From assembly GCA_905221605.1 (NCBI GenBank), contig CAJNDS010001558.1:477001-541000 (forward strand): DNA of 64,000 bases. Reading direction: 5' to 3'. This stretch comes from Symbiodinium natans (taxonomy: Eukaryota > Sar > Dinophyceae > Suessiales > Symbiodiniaceae). Within the stretch, counting starts at the first letter, position 1; each line of letters opens with the position of its first letter. Both the position numbers and the translations under genes were made by a program. Below the pieces are notes generated by a model. That model was not told the origin of the DNA, did no database searches, and saw only the letters and a program-made list of their open reading frames with translations. Of this stretch, positions 10,801 through 19,929 are shown piece by piece.

Positions 10801-10857
10801 ATTGTTTGGGGGGGGGGGGGGGGGTTCTTAAGCAATTAGTAATTTGGGGTTCAGGGT

Positions 10858-10974
10858 TTTTGGGAGGCCCAAGGGGCCATCGTGAGGGTGATGAGGTGGC
10901 AGTCCAGCGCAGAGTACAGGAGGAGCAGGAAGAAGTACCTCGACAGCCCCGGCCAATGCCAATGCCCACCCCCC
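10858..10974 (+). CDS. Open segment, two candidate frames
   Basis: Between a TTTAGGG remnant and the family 2 element, two plus frames are open: one reads GDEVAVQRRVQEEQEEV, the other VMRWQSSAEYRRSRKKY. Both are protein-like; the correct one is undecided. A downstream partner may lie at 11106-11180 (open in two frames). Confidence 0.35.
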
Positions 10975-11108
10975 CTGGGATGTTCCCCCTTAGACTAACA
11001 GTAACAGTCTAAACAGTAGAATTGGGATTCTAATAGGGCGGATACTAAACCCTAAAACTAAACCCTAAACCCAATTACGGGCTGTCAGTATAAGGTGGAA
11101 CATCCCAA
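10975..11108. mobile_element. TIR family 2 copy carrying a telomere-type insert
   Basis: Ends TGGGATGTTCCCCCTTAGAC and GGTGGAACATCCCA are inverted. Unlike other copies, the interior contains CCCTAAAACTAAACCCTAAA (about 11050-11071). Confidence 0.7.
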
Positions 11109-11394
11109 CGGATCCCAATGGTGCTTTCGGCGGCTCCCTACTGCTCGACCTTCCCTTGCGTTAATGCCATGAGACTGGCTGCAAGCTAAGGGGCTTGTAG
11201 TTGAAGTACCCGACCTCGGGACTCTGAAAAGAAGCGCTGAGGGTTTCGGGGCTGTGGAGGTTTTGGGGCTTAGGGTTTACGGTTTAGGGCTTAGGGTTTA
11301 GGCTTATGCGGCTTTAGGCTAGCCTAACCCTGAACCCCTCGCATGGTGTGGTGCGCTTCTGCCTTAGAGTCTGGCGTCTTGGGTCTTAACTTAC

Positions 11395-11475
11395 CCTAAG
11401 CCCTAAGCCCTAAGCCCTAAGCCCTAAGCCCTAAGCCCTAAACCCTAAACCCTAAACCCTAAACCCTAAACCCCG
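11395..11475 (-). repeat. CCCTAAG then CCCTAAA tract
   Basis: Seven CCCTAAG heptamers switch to CCCTAAA without interruption. Confidence 0.95.
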
Positions 11476-11559
11476 GGGGCGCCAGCCGCCAAACCCCAAG
11501 GCCCGATACTAAGCATAGCCCCTCCCAAGGCGCCTGGTCGGCGTGCGTTTGTAGAGGGC

Positions 11560-11661
11560 ATTTGGGGGTTTACGAAAATAGGGGATCCCCAATATAGATC
11601 CCCAAATAGCAGAATTCTCTTACAATAAAGACCCCAAGGAGGTAGCCCCAATTTCGGGTAG
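11560..11661. mobile_element. TIR family 4 copy, right end merged with CTG repeat
   Basis: ATTTGGGGGTTTACGAAAAT at the left. The right half stops at CCCCAATTTCGGGTA and the expected CCCCCACAT end is replaced by a CTG repeat. Confidence 0.65.

Positions 11662-11662
<1 letters not shown>

Positions 11663-11708
<46 letters not shown>
11663..11708 (+). repeat. (CTG)15 trinucleotide repeat
   Basis: Uninterrupted CTG/TGC repeat directly after the truncated family 4 element. No surrounding frame supports it as coding. Confidence 0.95.
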
Positions 11709-11709
<1 letters not shown>

Positions 11710-11727
11710 GCCTAAACTCTGAACCCG

Positions 11728-11836
11728 AACTACTGTTTGTTTAAGATCCCCAACAGAATAAGAGATAATCATCCCTGCATTTTCCCTTGTAGGAAGAATA
11801 GTTTTTGCTCTTGGGGGGACGCTTAAGCCAATAAAC
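11728..11836. mobile_element. Diverged TIR family 1 copy
   Basis: AACTACTGTTTGTTTAAGAT at the left and GGGGGGACGCTTAAGCCAAT at the right, with a CCCTTGTAGGAAGAATAG centre matching the family core. Confidence 0.6.
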
Positions 11837-12357
11837 GAAATCCTAAACTAGGGTGCCGGAGTCTGATGTCCAGGATGATTTTCAGACGCAGGTTCGCAAC
11901 TTGTGGGTAGTTCCCTAAGTTAGGGACCCGCGAGGGTTTAGGAAGTTCAGGGTTTAGGGGCTGAGGGTGCTGTGACACACGTCGAGGCTGCAAAGGATGC
12001 AGTGGGCAATGGACGAGGGAGTTTCAGCAGTCTCTCCAACCACTGGGCAACTGTTCGTTCGAGGAGCTACTTGTGACTCCTGAGATGGGTGACGAGGTGG
12101 GTAGGGGCATAGCGACCAGAAGGTCAAACGCATAGAGTTCCCTTCCTTCAACCCAGATTCACTTAAGCCCAGGCTGAGAGCCCGACACAGTTGTAGATCC
12201 ATGGACAGTGGTGGTCCTCCAGTCTTACGCTGGGGGCCAAAGGGCGCTTTTGCCATCCGCTTTCTCACTGTAGCAGGACTACGTAGTCGAAAACACCTAG
12301 TCCGCTTGCCCTTCCTGGCGTTTTGAGGGGGCTAGGAGATCGCAACCTCTGGGCTTC

Positions 12358-12415
12358 TCAAGAAACTAAGGAGGGACCCTTACAAGGGACCTTAGGTATA
12401 TAGGGGCTGTTCACA
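12358..12415 (+). mobile_element. Partial TIR family 8 copy
   Basis: AAACTAAGGAGGGACCCTTA, then AAGGGACCTTAGGTATATAG, as at 20158 and 37268. It ends in a CCCTAAA tract with no right arm. Confidence 0.55.
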
Positions 12416-12493
12416 CTAAACCCTAAACCCTAAACCCTAAACCCTAAACCCTAAACCCTAAACCCGAAACCCGTTTCCAAAGTCCCTGCACAG

Positions 12494-12534
12494 CTGTCCA
12501 TCTTCAGGGTGCAGGTGCGGCAGACGCGGCAGTG
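12494..12534 (+). CDS. Probable small exon
   Basis: Thirteen codons (LSIFRVQVRQTRQ) between acceptor CTGCACAG and consensus donor GTGAGT. The upstream intron side is a CCCTAAA tract. Confidence 0.4.
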
Positions 12535-13762
12535 GTGAGTTCGATCTGGCCTTTGACGCCAAGTAGGGTTTAGGGTTTAGGGTTTCGAGGCTTTGGCAGC
12601 CGAGCCTGAACCCATGGACCCTCAACCCTGACCTCTACGCCCTACACAAGGGGCCGGTTTAAATTGTGTCAGCACGTGTGCGGTTGCTTATTAAACTATC
12701 TTTAAGGGCTCCTGTATGGTGCTTCCTAAAACACTGAACCTTGAATCCCTTCATCGAAGCTTGAGCTGCTGGGCTCAGCGGAACAAAATCCTAAACCCTA
12801 AACCCTAAACCCTAAACCCTAAACCCTAATCTGGGAGGTTTGGGATTTTTCGGCTCACGACCTTCTGATGAGGGGGCTCGGTTCCCAGTAGTTGGGGAAA
12901 CTACGCAGGGCTCTGAAGAACACCCTAAACCGAACCCCCGAACCGGGAACCCTTAACCTTAGGAAAACATCCCAGGATTATTCCTGTAAACCCTAACCCC
13001 GAAACCCTGAAGCCTCTTCACAACTCAGGGTTGATTCTTCATGTAAACCCTAAACCCTAAACCCTGAACCCTGAACCCTAAACCCTAAACCCTAAACCCT
13101 AAACCTTCTTAAGGAGCCCTGCTGTGGCGCCCGGCTTGAACTTGCTGCACCACTTGCAATGGCGTCGGTCACCGGACCGCTTCCTTCGAGGCTCGAAATC
13201 AACCGGAAGCCTTCGTCGGGTTCCGGGTTCAGGGTAGGGTTTGGGGTTTGGGGTTTAGGGTTTCAGGGTTCAGGCTCTCACTGAAAGCCCTCTATGAGCC
13301 CTACATGTACGAGGCATATAAACCCTGCAGGCCCTGCACCCTATAAGCCCCACGCCCCGAGGAACACAGAGGGTTTAGAGCTTAGGGTTCGGGGTTTATC
13401 TTTAACGGGAGTCCCAGCAACAACAACGACGCCAGAAACACGCACCTGCGAAGGACTTGGTTCAGGGCAGCGTTTTAGCAACCCTAAACCCTAAACCCTA
13501 AACAGGTTTAGGATTGTAGGGTTTGGCATTCTCGAGTCCAAGCCCCTCGGTCTTGGGGGGGAATCGGACTTTCTAAACCGCACACCTGCTTGAAACCGAT
13601 CTCTGGTAACCTCAGCCACACAACAAAAAAAACCTAGTTCCCCAGAGGCCCTAACCCTAAACCCTAAACCCTAAACCCTAAACCCTAAACCCTAAACCCT
13701 AAACCCTAAACCCTAGGAGCCCCAGACCCCCAAGATGTCACACCGAGGTGCGTCTCTTTCAG

Positions 13763-13821
13763 GAAGCTGGGCAGAAAGCTCGCCATGGTGTCTTCTGCCT
13801 GGTACTCCCAGTGCCTCCCAG
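13763..13821 (+). CDS. Probable internal exon, unknown protein
   Basis: Strong boundaries on both sides: acceptor CGTCTCTTTCAG and donor GTGAGAGG. The 59-base exon reads KLGRKLAMVSSAWYSQCLP. Introns on both sides contain TTTAGGG-type arrays (upstream 13650-13715, downstream 13842-14135). Confidence 0.6.
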
Positions 13822-13849
13822 GTGAGAGGTATGAGTCCCCAGGGTTTAG

Positions 13850-14135
13850 GGTTTAGGGTTTAGGGTTTGGAGGTTGGGGGGGTTAGGGTTTAGGGGTTTA
13901 GGGGTTTAGGGGTTTAGGGGTTTAGGGGTTTAGGGGTTTAGGGGTTTAGGGGTTTAGGGGTTTAGGGGTTTAGGGGTTTAGAGGTTTAGGGGTTTAGGGG
14001 TTTAGGGGTTTAGGGGTTTAGGGGTTTAGGGGTTTAGGGGTTTAGGGGTTTAGGGGTTTAGGGGTTTAGGGGTTTAGGGGTTTAGGGTTTAGGGTTCAGG
14101 GTTTAGGGTTTAAGGTTTAGGGTACCCTAACCCCT
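13850..14135 (+). repeat. TTTAGGGG octamer array
   Basis: About 24 tandem TTTAGGGG octamers flanked by heptamers. One unit is mutated (TTTAGAGG). Confidence 0.95.
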
Positions 14136-14452
14136 AGACCCCCAAACCCCTAAACTCCTGAAACCTAAACCCGCATGGTCGCAGGGATTAGAGTTTCGGG
14201 GATTCATCCGAACAAGGTCCCAACGAAGCCTGTGACAAGAGCGTGCTTTGTCAAAGATCGACTCAGAGCTCGACAAGACTGCGAAACCACTCGGGTTTAG
14301 GGTTTAGGGTTTAGGGCTTAGGGTTTAGGGTTTAGAGTTTAGGGATTAGGGTTTAGGGGTGAAGGTTTGGGGTTAAGGTTTTACAAGGGTATAGGAGTTA
14401 GGGTTTAGGGGTTAAGGTTTAGGGCTCAGGGTTTCAACCCTTTATCCTGCAG

Positions 14453-14607
14453 TCACTTCAACTTGGGAAAGCATACTCAGAGTTGCAATGTTGGAAGGGG
14501 GCTTTTGTGGCTTTGGAGATGTGGGCAGTTGACCAAAACACCAAAACCACGCCCATGACGAACATATGTTGATCCAGATTGGCTACTTCAACCCTCTCGA
14601 GATGTTG
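14453..14607 (+). CDS. Two probable exons, TPR-like helix pair
   Basis: Acceptor TTTATCCTGCAG opens a frame reading SLQLGKAYSELQCWKGAF (helical, reminiscent of a tetratricopeptide repeat) to a stop near 14570. A second small exon 14578-14607 (IGYFNPLEML) has acceptor GATCCAG and donor GTGAGT. The donor of the first exon is not identified. The TPR resemblance is a composition impression only. Confidence 0.45.
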
Positions 14608-14717
14608 GTGAGTTCTCTACAATCTGGCCCCCTTTTGGGGTCCTCATAATAAGGCGGCCCCTATTAACCCCATAATTCAGGGTATCCTAAACGGGACAAT
14701 ACTTAAGAGAACTGACC
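14608..14717. mobile_element. TIR family 5 copy starting at a splice donor
   Basis: GTGAGTTCTCTACAATC at the left is inverted by ACTTAAGAGAACTGACC at the right. Its first bases are the consensus donor of the preceding exon. Other copies: 25681, 58875 and 60991. Confidence 0.6.
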
Positions 14718-14847
14718 ATATAAAACATCCCAATGGCCTGCCTAGAACAAATATTCCGACAGAGAAGCGCAAAGAAAAGCGTTGCACCCCCATGGCCTGT
14801 CTCCGTCTGGAATGGTTCCAGCACTGGTGAAGATGGCCCGGAGGTAG

Positions 14848-15444
14848 CAAATTACCACCATGGCCTTCCGAACAGCCGCAATACTTGCAGGGTTCTTGAG
14901 GGTTTAGGGTTTAGGGTAATTAGTACGTTGGAGAAGGGGGCATAAGACCGGAAGTTTGGTTTGAGGGTAGGGCACGGGCTGCAAACACTCCAGATTCTCC
15001 CAAAGACCTCAGTTCAGACCCAACTGGCTGGTTCTTAGTAGGGAATGAGGGAATGAGGGCCCTATGTTCTCCTTCAAAGGGTATATATGTATTATTTCTA
15101 TATATATACATAATATACATACATATTTATATATATATATATATTTATTCATATTTATTTATTTATTTAGTAGTACATGTAGCCCCCTGGTTCCTGCATT
15201 CCCTACAAAGAACCAGATGGGGCCAAGGAGACCATCAACAGGGCTCTGGCAAGGCTAAGTGGGTTCAAGACCAACTCTCCGAAACTACCAATTGCTTAAG
15301 AACCCCCCCCAAAAAATAAAAACAATCCTCCTTATAAGGACAATATAGGGGATATTCATTTTCTTATTTTTGTTGGGGGTTCAGAAGCAAAAAGGTAGAA
15401 AACAGGCTTGGCTAGTTTTGCTCGGAGAGGCCTTGGGACCCTAA
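14848..15444 (+). CDS. Four-exon gene fragment with element-borne introns
   Basis: Exons 14848-14901 (QITTMAFRTAAILAGFLR), 14924-15026 (YVGEGGIRPEVWFEGRARAA...), 15217-15293 (GAKETINRALARLSGF...) and 15406-15444 (AWLVLLGEALGP, stop TAA). Phases match at each junction. The third intron (15294-15405) is a family 1 element and the second (15027-15216) a family 7 element, both read as GC-AG. The first intron would be only 22 bases, GTTTAGGGTTTAGGG plus TAATTAG, which is suspiciously short. The joined frame runs about 90 codons. No family recognised. Confidence 0.5.
15028..15216. mobile_element. TIR family 7 copy
   Basis: CTGGTTCTTAGTAGGGAATG at the left and CATTCCCTACAAAGAACCAG at the right are a 20-bp inverted pair with one mismatch. 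The centre is a TA/TTTA microsatellite (15080-15170). The terminal CCAG is the acceptor of the next exon. Confidence 0.8.
15283..15399. mobile_element. TIR family 1 copy forming an intron
   Basis: AACTACCAATTGCTTAAGAA at the left and TCAGAAGCAAAAAGGTAG at the right, with core CCTTATAAGG. Removing 15294-15405 joins two open frames. Confidence 0.7.
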
Positions 15445-15889
15445 CGCTGAAGCCTATAAATCCTAAGCCCTAAACTTGAAGAGGGATTAGGGTTGAGGGT
15501 TCAGGGTTCAGGGTTTAGGGTTTAGGGCTGCCTGCGATCTCTAAACCCGAAATGCAAGGTTCGAACCTTGCGCCCTCTTAGCTGCTCTTGGAAGCCACTT
15601 CAAAGATCCGCTTGGGCTAGCAACAAAACCGTCACAAACGCAAGTACCCGAGCGCAAACCGTATCATTAAATTTGATTCCATATAGTTTACTTGGCTAAG
15701 TCCTCTTGGGATACAACCCGAAGAACCCACTGTTTATAGGAACGGTCTAGACAAAGTCCATGCTTTTTAAGGAGTTAGGGTTTAGGGTTCAGGTTTTATC
15801 CTTTTCACGAAGGGTCTTGCTCGTCCACTCGGGTCCCCCACCGTGAGGATGTGAAAGACAAGAAACTCCATCCGGCCACGATCCCTCGC

Positions 15890-15958
15890 GCGGGGGGGGG
15901 GGGGGGGGGGGGGGGGGAGGTTTGGGGGGGGGGGGGGGTTGGGGGGGGGAAACTTAGG
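15890..15958 (+). repeat. Poly-G tracts
   Basis: Three G-runs of roughly 10-27 bases separated by A and TTT. The minus-strand segment 15795-15870 downstream is open and reads MEFLVFHILTVGDPSGRA, a possible exon without clear boundaries. Confidence 0.85.
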
Positions 15959-16387
15959 AGACTTAGGGGAAGTTAAGGGTTGGGATTTGGGGTTTAGTGT
16001 GGGCAATTGGAGGCCTGAGGGAGAGTGGGGGGGGGGGGGGTGGAGGATCGGGGGTTTGGGGCCGGTTTGGGGCCTCCGAATTGGCTCAGGAACCCAGGAC
16101 CCGAAACCCTAAACCCTACACCCAAACCCTAAACCCTGAACCCAAAACCCTAAAATGGAAAGCTTGGGGTTTAGGGTTAGGGTTTAGGGTTTAGGGTTTA
16201 GGGTTTGCCCGGCCTAGTTTCAACCCCAACAAGCCTTGTGATTTTGCGCTCTCAGGTTCAGAGGTTAACAGGCCCGGGCACTTCGGGTTGTAGGTGGGCA
16301 GATCAAAGCTTGCGACCTTCGTGCATGTGGGAAATCTGGCCATTGCGAGCTGGGGCTTCGTGTGTTCTGTGTTGAGGGCTTCTTTTG

Positions 16388-16498
16388 CTATTATTAGCTT
16401 AAGAACCCCCCAAAAATGAAAAAAGGAATCCCTATATTACCCTTATAAGGAAGATGTGTTTTTTGTTTTTTTTGGGGGGGGGTCTTAAGCAACTTGTA
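16388..16498. mobile_element. TIR family 1 copy
   Basis: TATTAGCTTAAGAACCCCCC at the left and GGTCTTAAGCAACTTGTAG at the right, with core ATTACCCTTATAAGGAAG. This is the best match to the arms of the 2.9-kb composite element. Confidence 0.75.
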
Positions 16499-16504
16499 GC
16501 TTAG

Positions 16505-16631
16505 GCAACGCGGGGCGTGTCCAGGGTCCCGACCGGATGTCTTCGTCGACGTGCTTCGGCGCAACATCCAGCTGCATCCGAGGCACCTGGGCGCTCACCC
16601 TCACAGCAAAACAACACCAACCACGGCTTAG
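16505..16631 (+). CDS. Probable exon after family 1 element
   Basis: Acceptor GTAGCTTAG is the element's right end. The frame is open for 41 codons to TAG at 16629 and includes RPDVFVDVLRRNIQLHPRHL. The true 3' end may be a donor upstream of the stop. Confidence 0.45.
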
Positions 16632-16825
16632 CGAAAGGCAATTGTTGGACCTGATTTCGGGTACAGTGACAGCACTCCCTGTGAAAAGGGGTTTAGGGTT
16701 TAGGGCTTAGGGTTTAGGGTTTAGGGTTTAGGGTTTAGGGGTACTGTACGATGCAGTGAAGGTTATGGTAGCATAGAATATTGCGGTGGGGCTTCCATGT
16801 TCTTTGTATTTTCGTTGTTGGGGCT

Positions 16826-16826
<1 letters not shown>

Positions 16827-16860
<34 letters not shown>

Positions 16861-16930
16861 CGGGGGGGGGGGAGGGGGGGGGGGGGGGGGGGGGGGCCTC
16901 GCCCTTTGGGAGGAGGAGCTGGAGGGGGGG
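16827..16930 (+). repeat. Poly-G tract, about 70 bases
   Basis: Nearly pure G with one C and one A interruption. Poly-Gly frames across it are artefacts. Confidence 0.95.
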
Positions 16931-17078
16931 GGTATTTTTAATGCTAATTTTGGGAAGGGTGAGCCGGCAAAGGCCTGGAATGGAAACTCGAGACCGTCAA
17001 CCCCAAAATGGGAAACCCTGAACCCTCAACAACCCTAAACCCTAAACCCTCAACCCTGTTTGTCATCTAAGTTCGCAG

Positions 17079-17146
17079 CGCAGTGCTGGAGAACGTAAAC
17101 CACATACCTGGGAGGCGCTCGGAAGATTTTTTGGGTCAGAGCGAGG
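17079..17146 (+). CDS. Probable internal exon
   Basis: Acceptor AAGTTCGCAG, then 22 codons (AVLENVNHIPGRRSEDFLGQ and two more), then donor GTTTAGGG that opens the tract 17147-17225. Confidence 0.5.
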
Positions 17147-17445
17147 GTTTAGGGTTTAGGGTTTAGGGTTTAGGGTTTAGGGTTTAGGGTTTAGGGTTTA
17201 GCGTTTAGGGTTTAGGGTTTAGGGTAAGAGATTTCCATACTGCCTTACCTCAAGAACCCAAAGCCTGGCTACTATGCACCCTAAGCCCTAAACCCAGGAA
17301 CCCCAACACAGCCTTATGAGAAGAAGCCACAAGGTCGGCATGCGGTTCTTAAGATGACCCTAAACCCTAAACCCTAAACCCTATTAAAAAGCACCAAAAC
17401 TCCTAGACCCCACCACACCATAGTTTCACTGGCTTGAAGTGCAAG

Positions 17446-17606
17446 GATCTTGCCGGCTGTTTGGGATCGGCTTGGGGATTTAAGCGTCTCTGTACGTACT
17501 CCTGTTACAACCAGACTACCAATAATGTGTTTAGTGTCTTCTTGGGTCTTTACAGTGCGAATGAAGCCATGAAGCCACAAACGCCTGAATCCTCAAGCCA
17601 AGCCCT
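17446..17606 (+). CDS. Probable exon, unknown protein
   Basis: Open from acceptor GTGCAAG for about 53 codons, including FKRLCTYSCYNQTTNNVFSV. Cys, aromatic and Asn content is protein-like. The 3' end dissolves into a CCTAAACC tract, so the donor is uncertain. A minus-strand frame also spans the segment. Confidence 0.45.
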
Positions 17607-17768
17607 AAACCTAAACCCCTAAACCTAACCCAGCAAGCAGGTGCTTCTAGCTGTTGATTTTTTTCTGGAAGCATCTTAGGGCTTAGGGTCTAGGTTCTCG
17701 CAATTGACGCGTGTCGATGGATGCCCCCCCCCCCCAAGCCTTGTATGTCCCTCGTTGCAAGTGCTTTC

Positions 17769-17894
17769 ATGAAATCAGAACTGCTCAAAGCCCTGCCAAG
17801 CTCGCACGCACCGGCCTTTTCTTTAGCAACTCCAGTCAAGCGGCAAGAAGAACATGGTGCCGGACCTCAGTCGAGAGTTTTCCTTGAACACTAA
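17769..17894 (+). CDS. Short ATG-to-stop frame, possibly terminal exon
   Basis: Forty-one codons from ATG (MKSELLKALPSSHAPAF...) to TAA within a CCCTAAA tract. It could equally be an internal exon with an upstream extension. Confidence 0.35.
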   Translation: MKSELLKALPSSHAPAFSLATPVKRQEEHGAGPQSRVFLEH

Positions 17895-18014
17895 ACCCTA
17901 AACCCTAAATCCTAAATCCTAAACCCAAACCCTAAACCCTCAACCCCAAAACGCTCCAAAGCAGGATCCTCGTCAACCGAATATGTCTTTTTCCCTGGCA
18001 TCCCTCCCTTGCAG

Positions 18015-18741
18015 GTTGTGTGACACCTCTGGAATCTTGCTGTATGCTTTTGTGTTAGGGCTTAGGATTTAGGGTTTATCGTGCCATCTATTTTTCAGGT
18101 AAAGCTCGTCGCTCGCTGGGCTAGTTATGATCGCGCGTGTTCAATAAATCAGGACAGGCACTGTCATCCAAAAGCAGTCATGCGCTGGGCACTGACATGG
18201 GAAGTGTGCTGGCTGGTCCTGAACGCGTGAGTGACGCGCTGCCTGCATTCTGAGCTGCACAGATGGTGGGGACATGGCAATCCACACATACTCGAGGTCT
18301 GAACTCGGCTTGCTAGGGTTCCTGGAGACGAACCACAAACTCTCCCAGCGATGTGTTTCAGGCCCTATACCACACCTCCACACAAAGCAGGAACCCCCTT
18401 AGAAGGACCCGTAAACCCTAAACGGCAAAAGACCCTAAACCCCTTAAACCCGCCCTAAACCCTAAACCCCTAAACCCTAACCCCCTAGACCCCTAGACCC
18501 CTAGACCCCTAGACCCCTAGACCCCTAGACCCCTAGACCCCTAGACCCCTAGACCCCTAGACCCCTAGACCCTAACCCCCTAGACCCCTAGACCCCTAGA
18601 CCCCTAGACCCCTAGACCCCTAGACCCCTAGACCCTAAACCCTAAACCCCTAAACCGCTAAACTTCCGGACTAAGGCTTCGGCATGAACGCCACGGGGAG
18701 GAACTTCTGCGGCTCTGGGGGCCTGGATGCGCAAGTTGCAG
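18015..18741 (+). CDS. Five-exon gene fragment with tract-filled introns
   Basis: Exons 18015-18051 (acceptor TCCCTTGCAG; LCDTSGILLYAF), 18099-18226 (acceptor ATTTTTCAG, donor GTGAGT; VKLVARWASYDRACS...), 18263-18296 (WWGHGNPHILE), 18362-18410 (acceptor GTTTCAG; ALYHTSTQSRNPLRRT) and 18676-18741 (FGMNATGRNFCGSGGLDAQ). All four junctions keep phase. Intron 1 (47 bases) contains a degenerate TTAGGG/TTTAGGG stretch; intron 4 (265 bases) contains the CCCTAGAC minisatellite. About 105 codons in total, open at both ends. No homology recognised. Confidence 0.6.
18480..18632 (-). repeat. CCCTAGAC octamer array inside an intron
   Basis: Two blocks of about 10 and 7 CCCTAGAC units separated by CCCTAACC. 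It lies wholly within intron 4 of the gene model 18015-18741. Confidence 0.95.
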
Positions 18742-19084
18742 GTTCTTTTGGGGGTTTGGGGTTTAGGGTTTAGGGTTTACGTTTTTGGGGTTTAGGGTTT
18801 TGAGGGTCTAGGGTTTTGGGTTTAGAGCTATAGGATTTAGAGTTCTAGGGCCTACGCACCGCAACCGCCGCCGACGCCACAGGGTCGAGGGTCGAGGTTT
18901 AATTTGGCTTTAGGGTTTGAGGTGTGCCAATTTAGGGTCTTGTGCGGTTTGCGGTTTTCAGGCTTAGGGCCAAAACCCTGATTTCCCTGTGGGTTCTTGT
19001 CTAGACCCCAAGGGTAACCAAGGAATAGAGTAAGCAAGGAATAAAGAGGGGTAGCCCGTAGGACCCTAAACAACCCAGAGCTGC

Positions 19085-19164
19085 AGCCAGTGAACTATTT
19101 AGGGTTTAGGGTTTAGGGTTTAGGGTTTAGGGTTTAGGATTTAGGGTTTAGGGTTTAGGGTTTA
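19085..19164 (+). repeat. TTTAGGG tract
   Basis: About 11 heptamers. It ends just upstream of the acceptor AAGCCCAG at 19171. Confidence 0.95.
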
Positions 19165-19171
19165 AGCCCAG

Positions 19172-19817
19172 AGGGGGGTACCCATTTGCCTTGACTTGGA
19201 CTCCCTGCTCAGAACATAGAAATACGCGGTTTGTTGTAACAGCTGTCGTTGACAGCGCTTCAACAGTGAGTTTAGTACTAGAACTACGAATGCTACTCGC
19301 AATGCGTACACTGCTGGAAGGACTATACTGCCCTAGTGGCCCTAATCCGAGCATCTGTTTAATTAATACCCCCACATTTAAAGAAAATTCTTTTGTCCGG
19401 AAGCCCGCCGGAAGACTACTTTCCATTAGGGTGGATTTCGTATGGGGATAAACCCCCCCCACATTTAAAGAGTTTTTTTGGGGGGTTGAAAAATCTGTCG
19501 GCAGGCTTCTTGTTTTGCTTGCGGAGATGCGAAGCTACAGCACCTCAGGGATCTGCACCCTTTTGTTTTTAATAGAGAATCAATACAGGGCCATGGTCCA
19601 ATTATTGCGGAACCCTGCCTTCCTTATTGCGGTGGGGGGGGGGGGGGGGGCCCCAATTAAACAGATGCTCGGATTAGTGGTATCATGGTACTCATCGGAG
19701 CGACAGCAAGGCTGGTCATGAAAGTACCAGCAGCTTCAATCGGCCCCAAGGGTTTCGGGGCGGGGGTCTCCGAAGCGCCCTCAACCCTAAACCAGCTGCG
19801 CTCCCCAAACCTGAAGA
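19172..19817 (+). CDS. Coding exon interrupted by a 336-bp TIR element
   Basis: The left part (19172-19339) reads from acceptor AAGCCCAG through RFVVTAVVDSASTVSLVLEL...; the right part (19676-19817) reads IMVLIGATARLVMKVPAASI and ends at donor GTTTAGGG. Removing the element plus one AGTGG repeat fuses them into one frame of about 100 codons. No family recognised. A 74-codon frame inside the element is probably spurious. Confidence 0.55.
19340..19675. mobile_element. TIR family 6 element with AGTGG TSD
   Basis: AATCCGAGCATCTGTTTAAT at the left is perfectly inverted at the right, next to a 19-base G-run. AGTGG flanks both sides (19335-19339, 19676-19680). A longer relative is at 31496-32068. 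Confidence 0.85.
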
Positions 19818-19929
19818 GTTTAGGGCTTAAGGCTTTTGAGCCCCTATCCACGTAAACCCCAAACCCCTTAAGCCCTAAACCCCTTACCCGATTAGCCCTA
19901 GACCCTAAACCCTACACCCTAAACTCCTG

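Larger units (their letters stand above)
7972..10843. mobile_element. Large composite member of TIR family 1
   Basis: The left end (GCGCAAGTGAACCCC, then CATATTACCCTTCTAAGGA) matches the left half of the family 1 copy at 16.4 kb. The right end (G-run, then GGTTCTTAAGCAATTAGTAA) matches the family's right half. Inside, GGACCCACCGCGG (8106-8118) is inverted at 10749-10761. About 2.6 kb of palindrome array and hairpin satellite lies between these arms, so the whole behaves as one nested unit about 25 times longer than its relatives. Confidence 0.6.

Noticed and set aside
15549-15570. tRNA T-arm-like GGTTCGAACC
   Set aside because: It is a simple palindrome with no acceptor stem, D-arm or anticodon arm at the right distances.
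16781-17038. Poly-glycine frames
   Set aside because: Translation of a G-run of about 70 bases.
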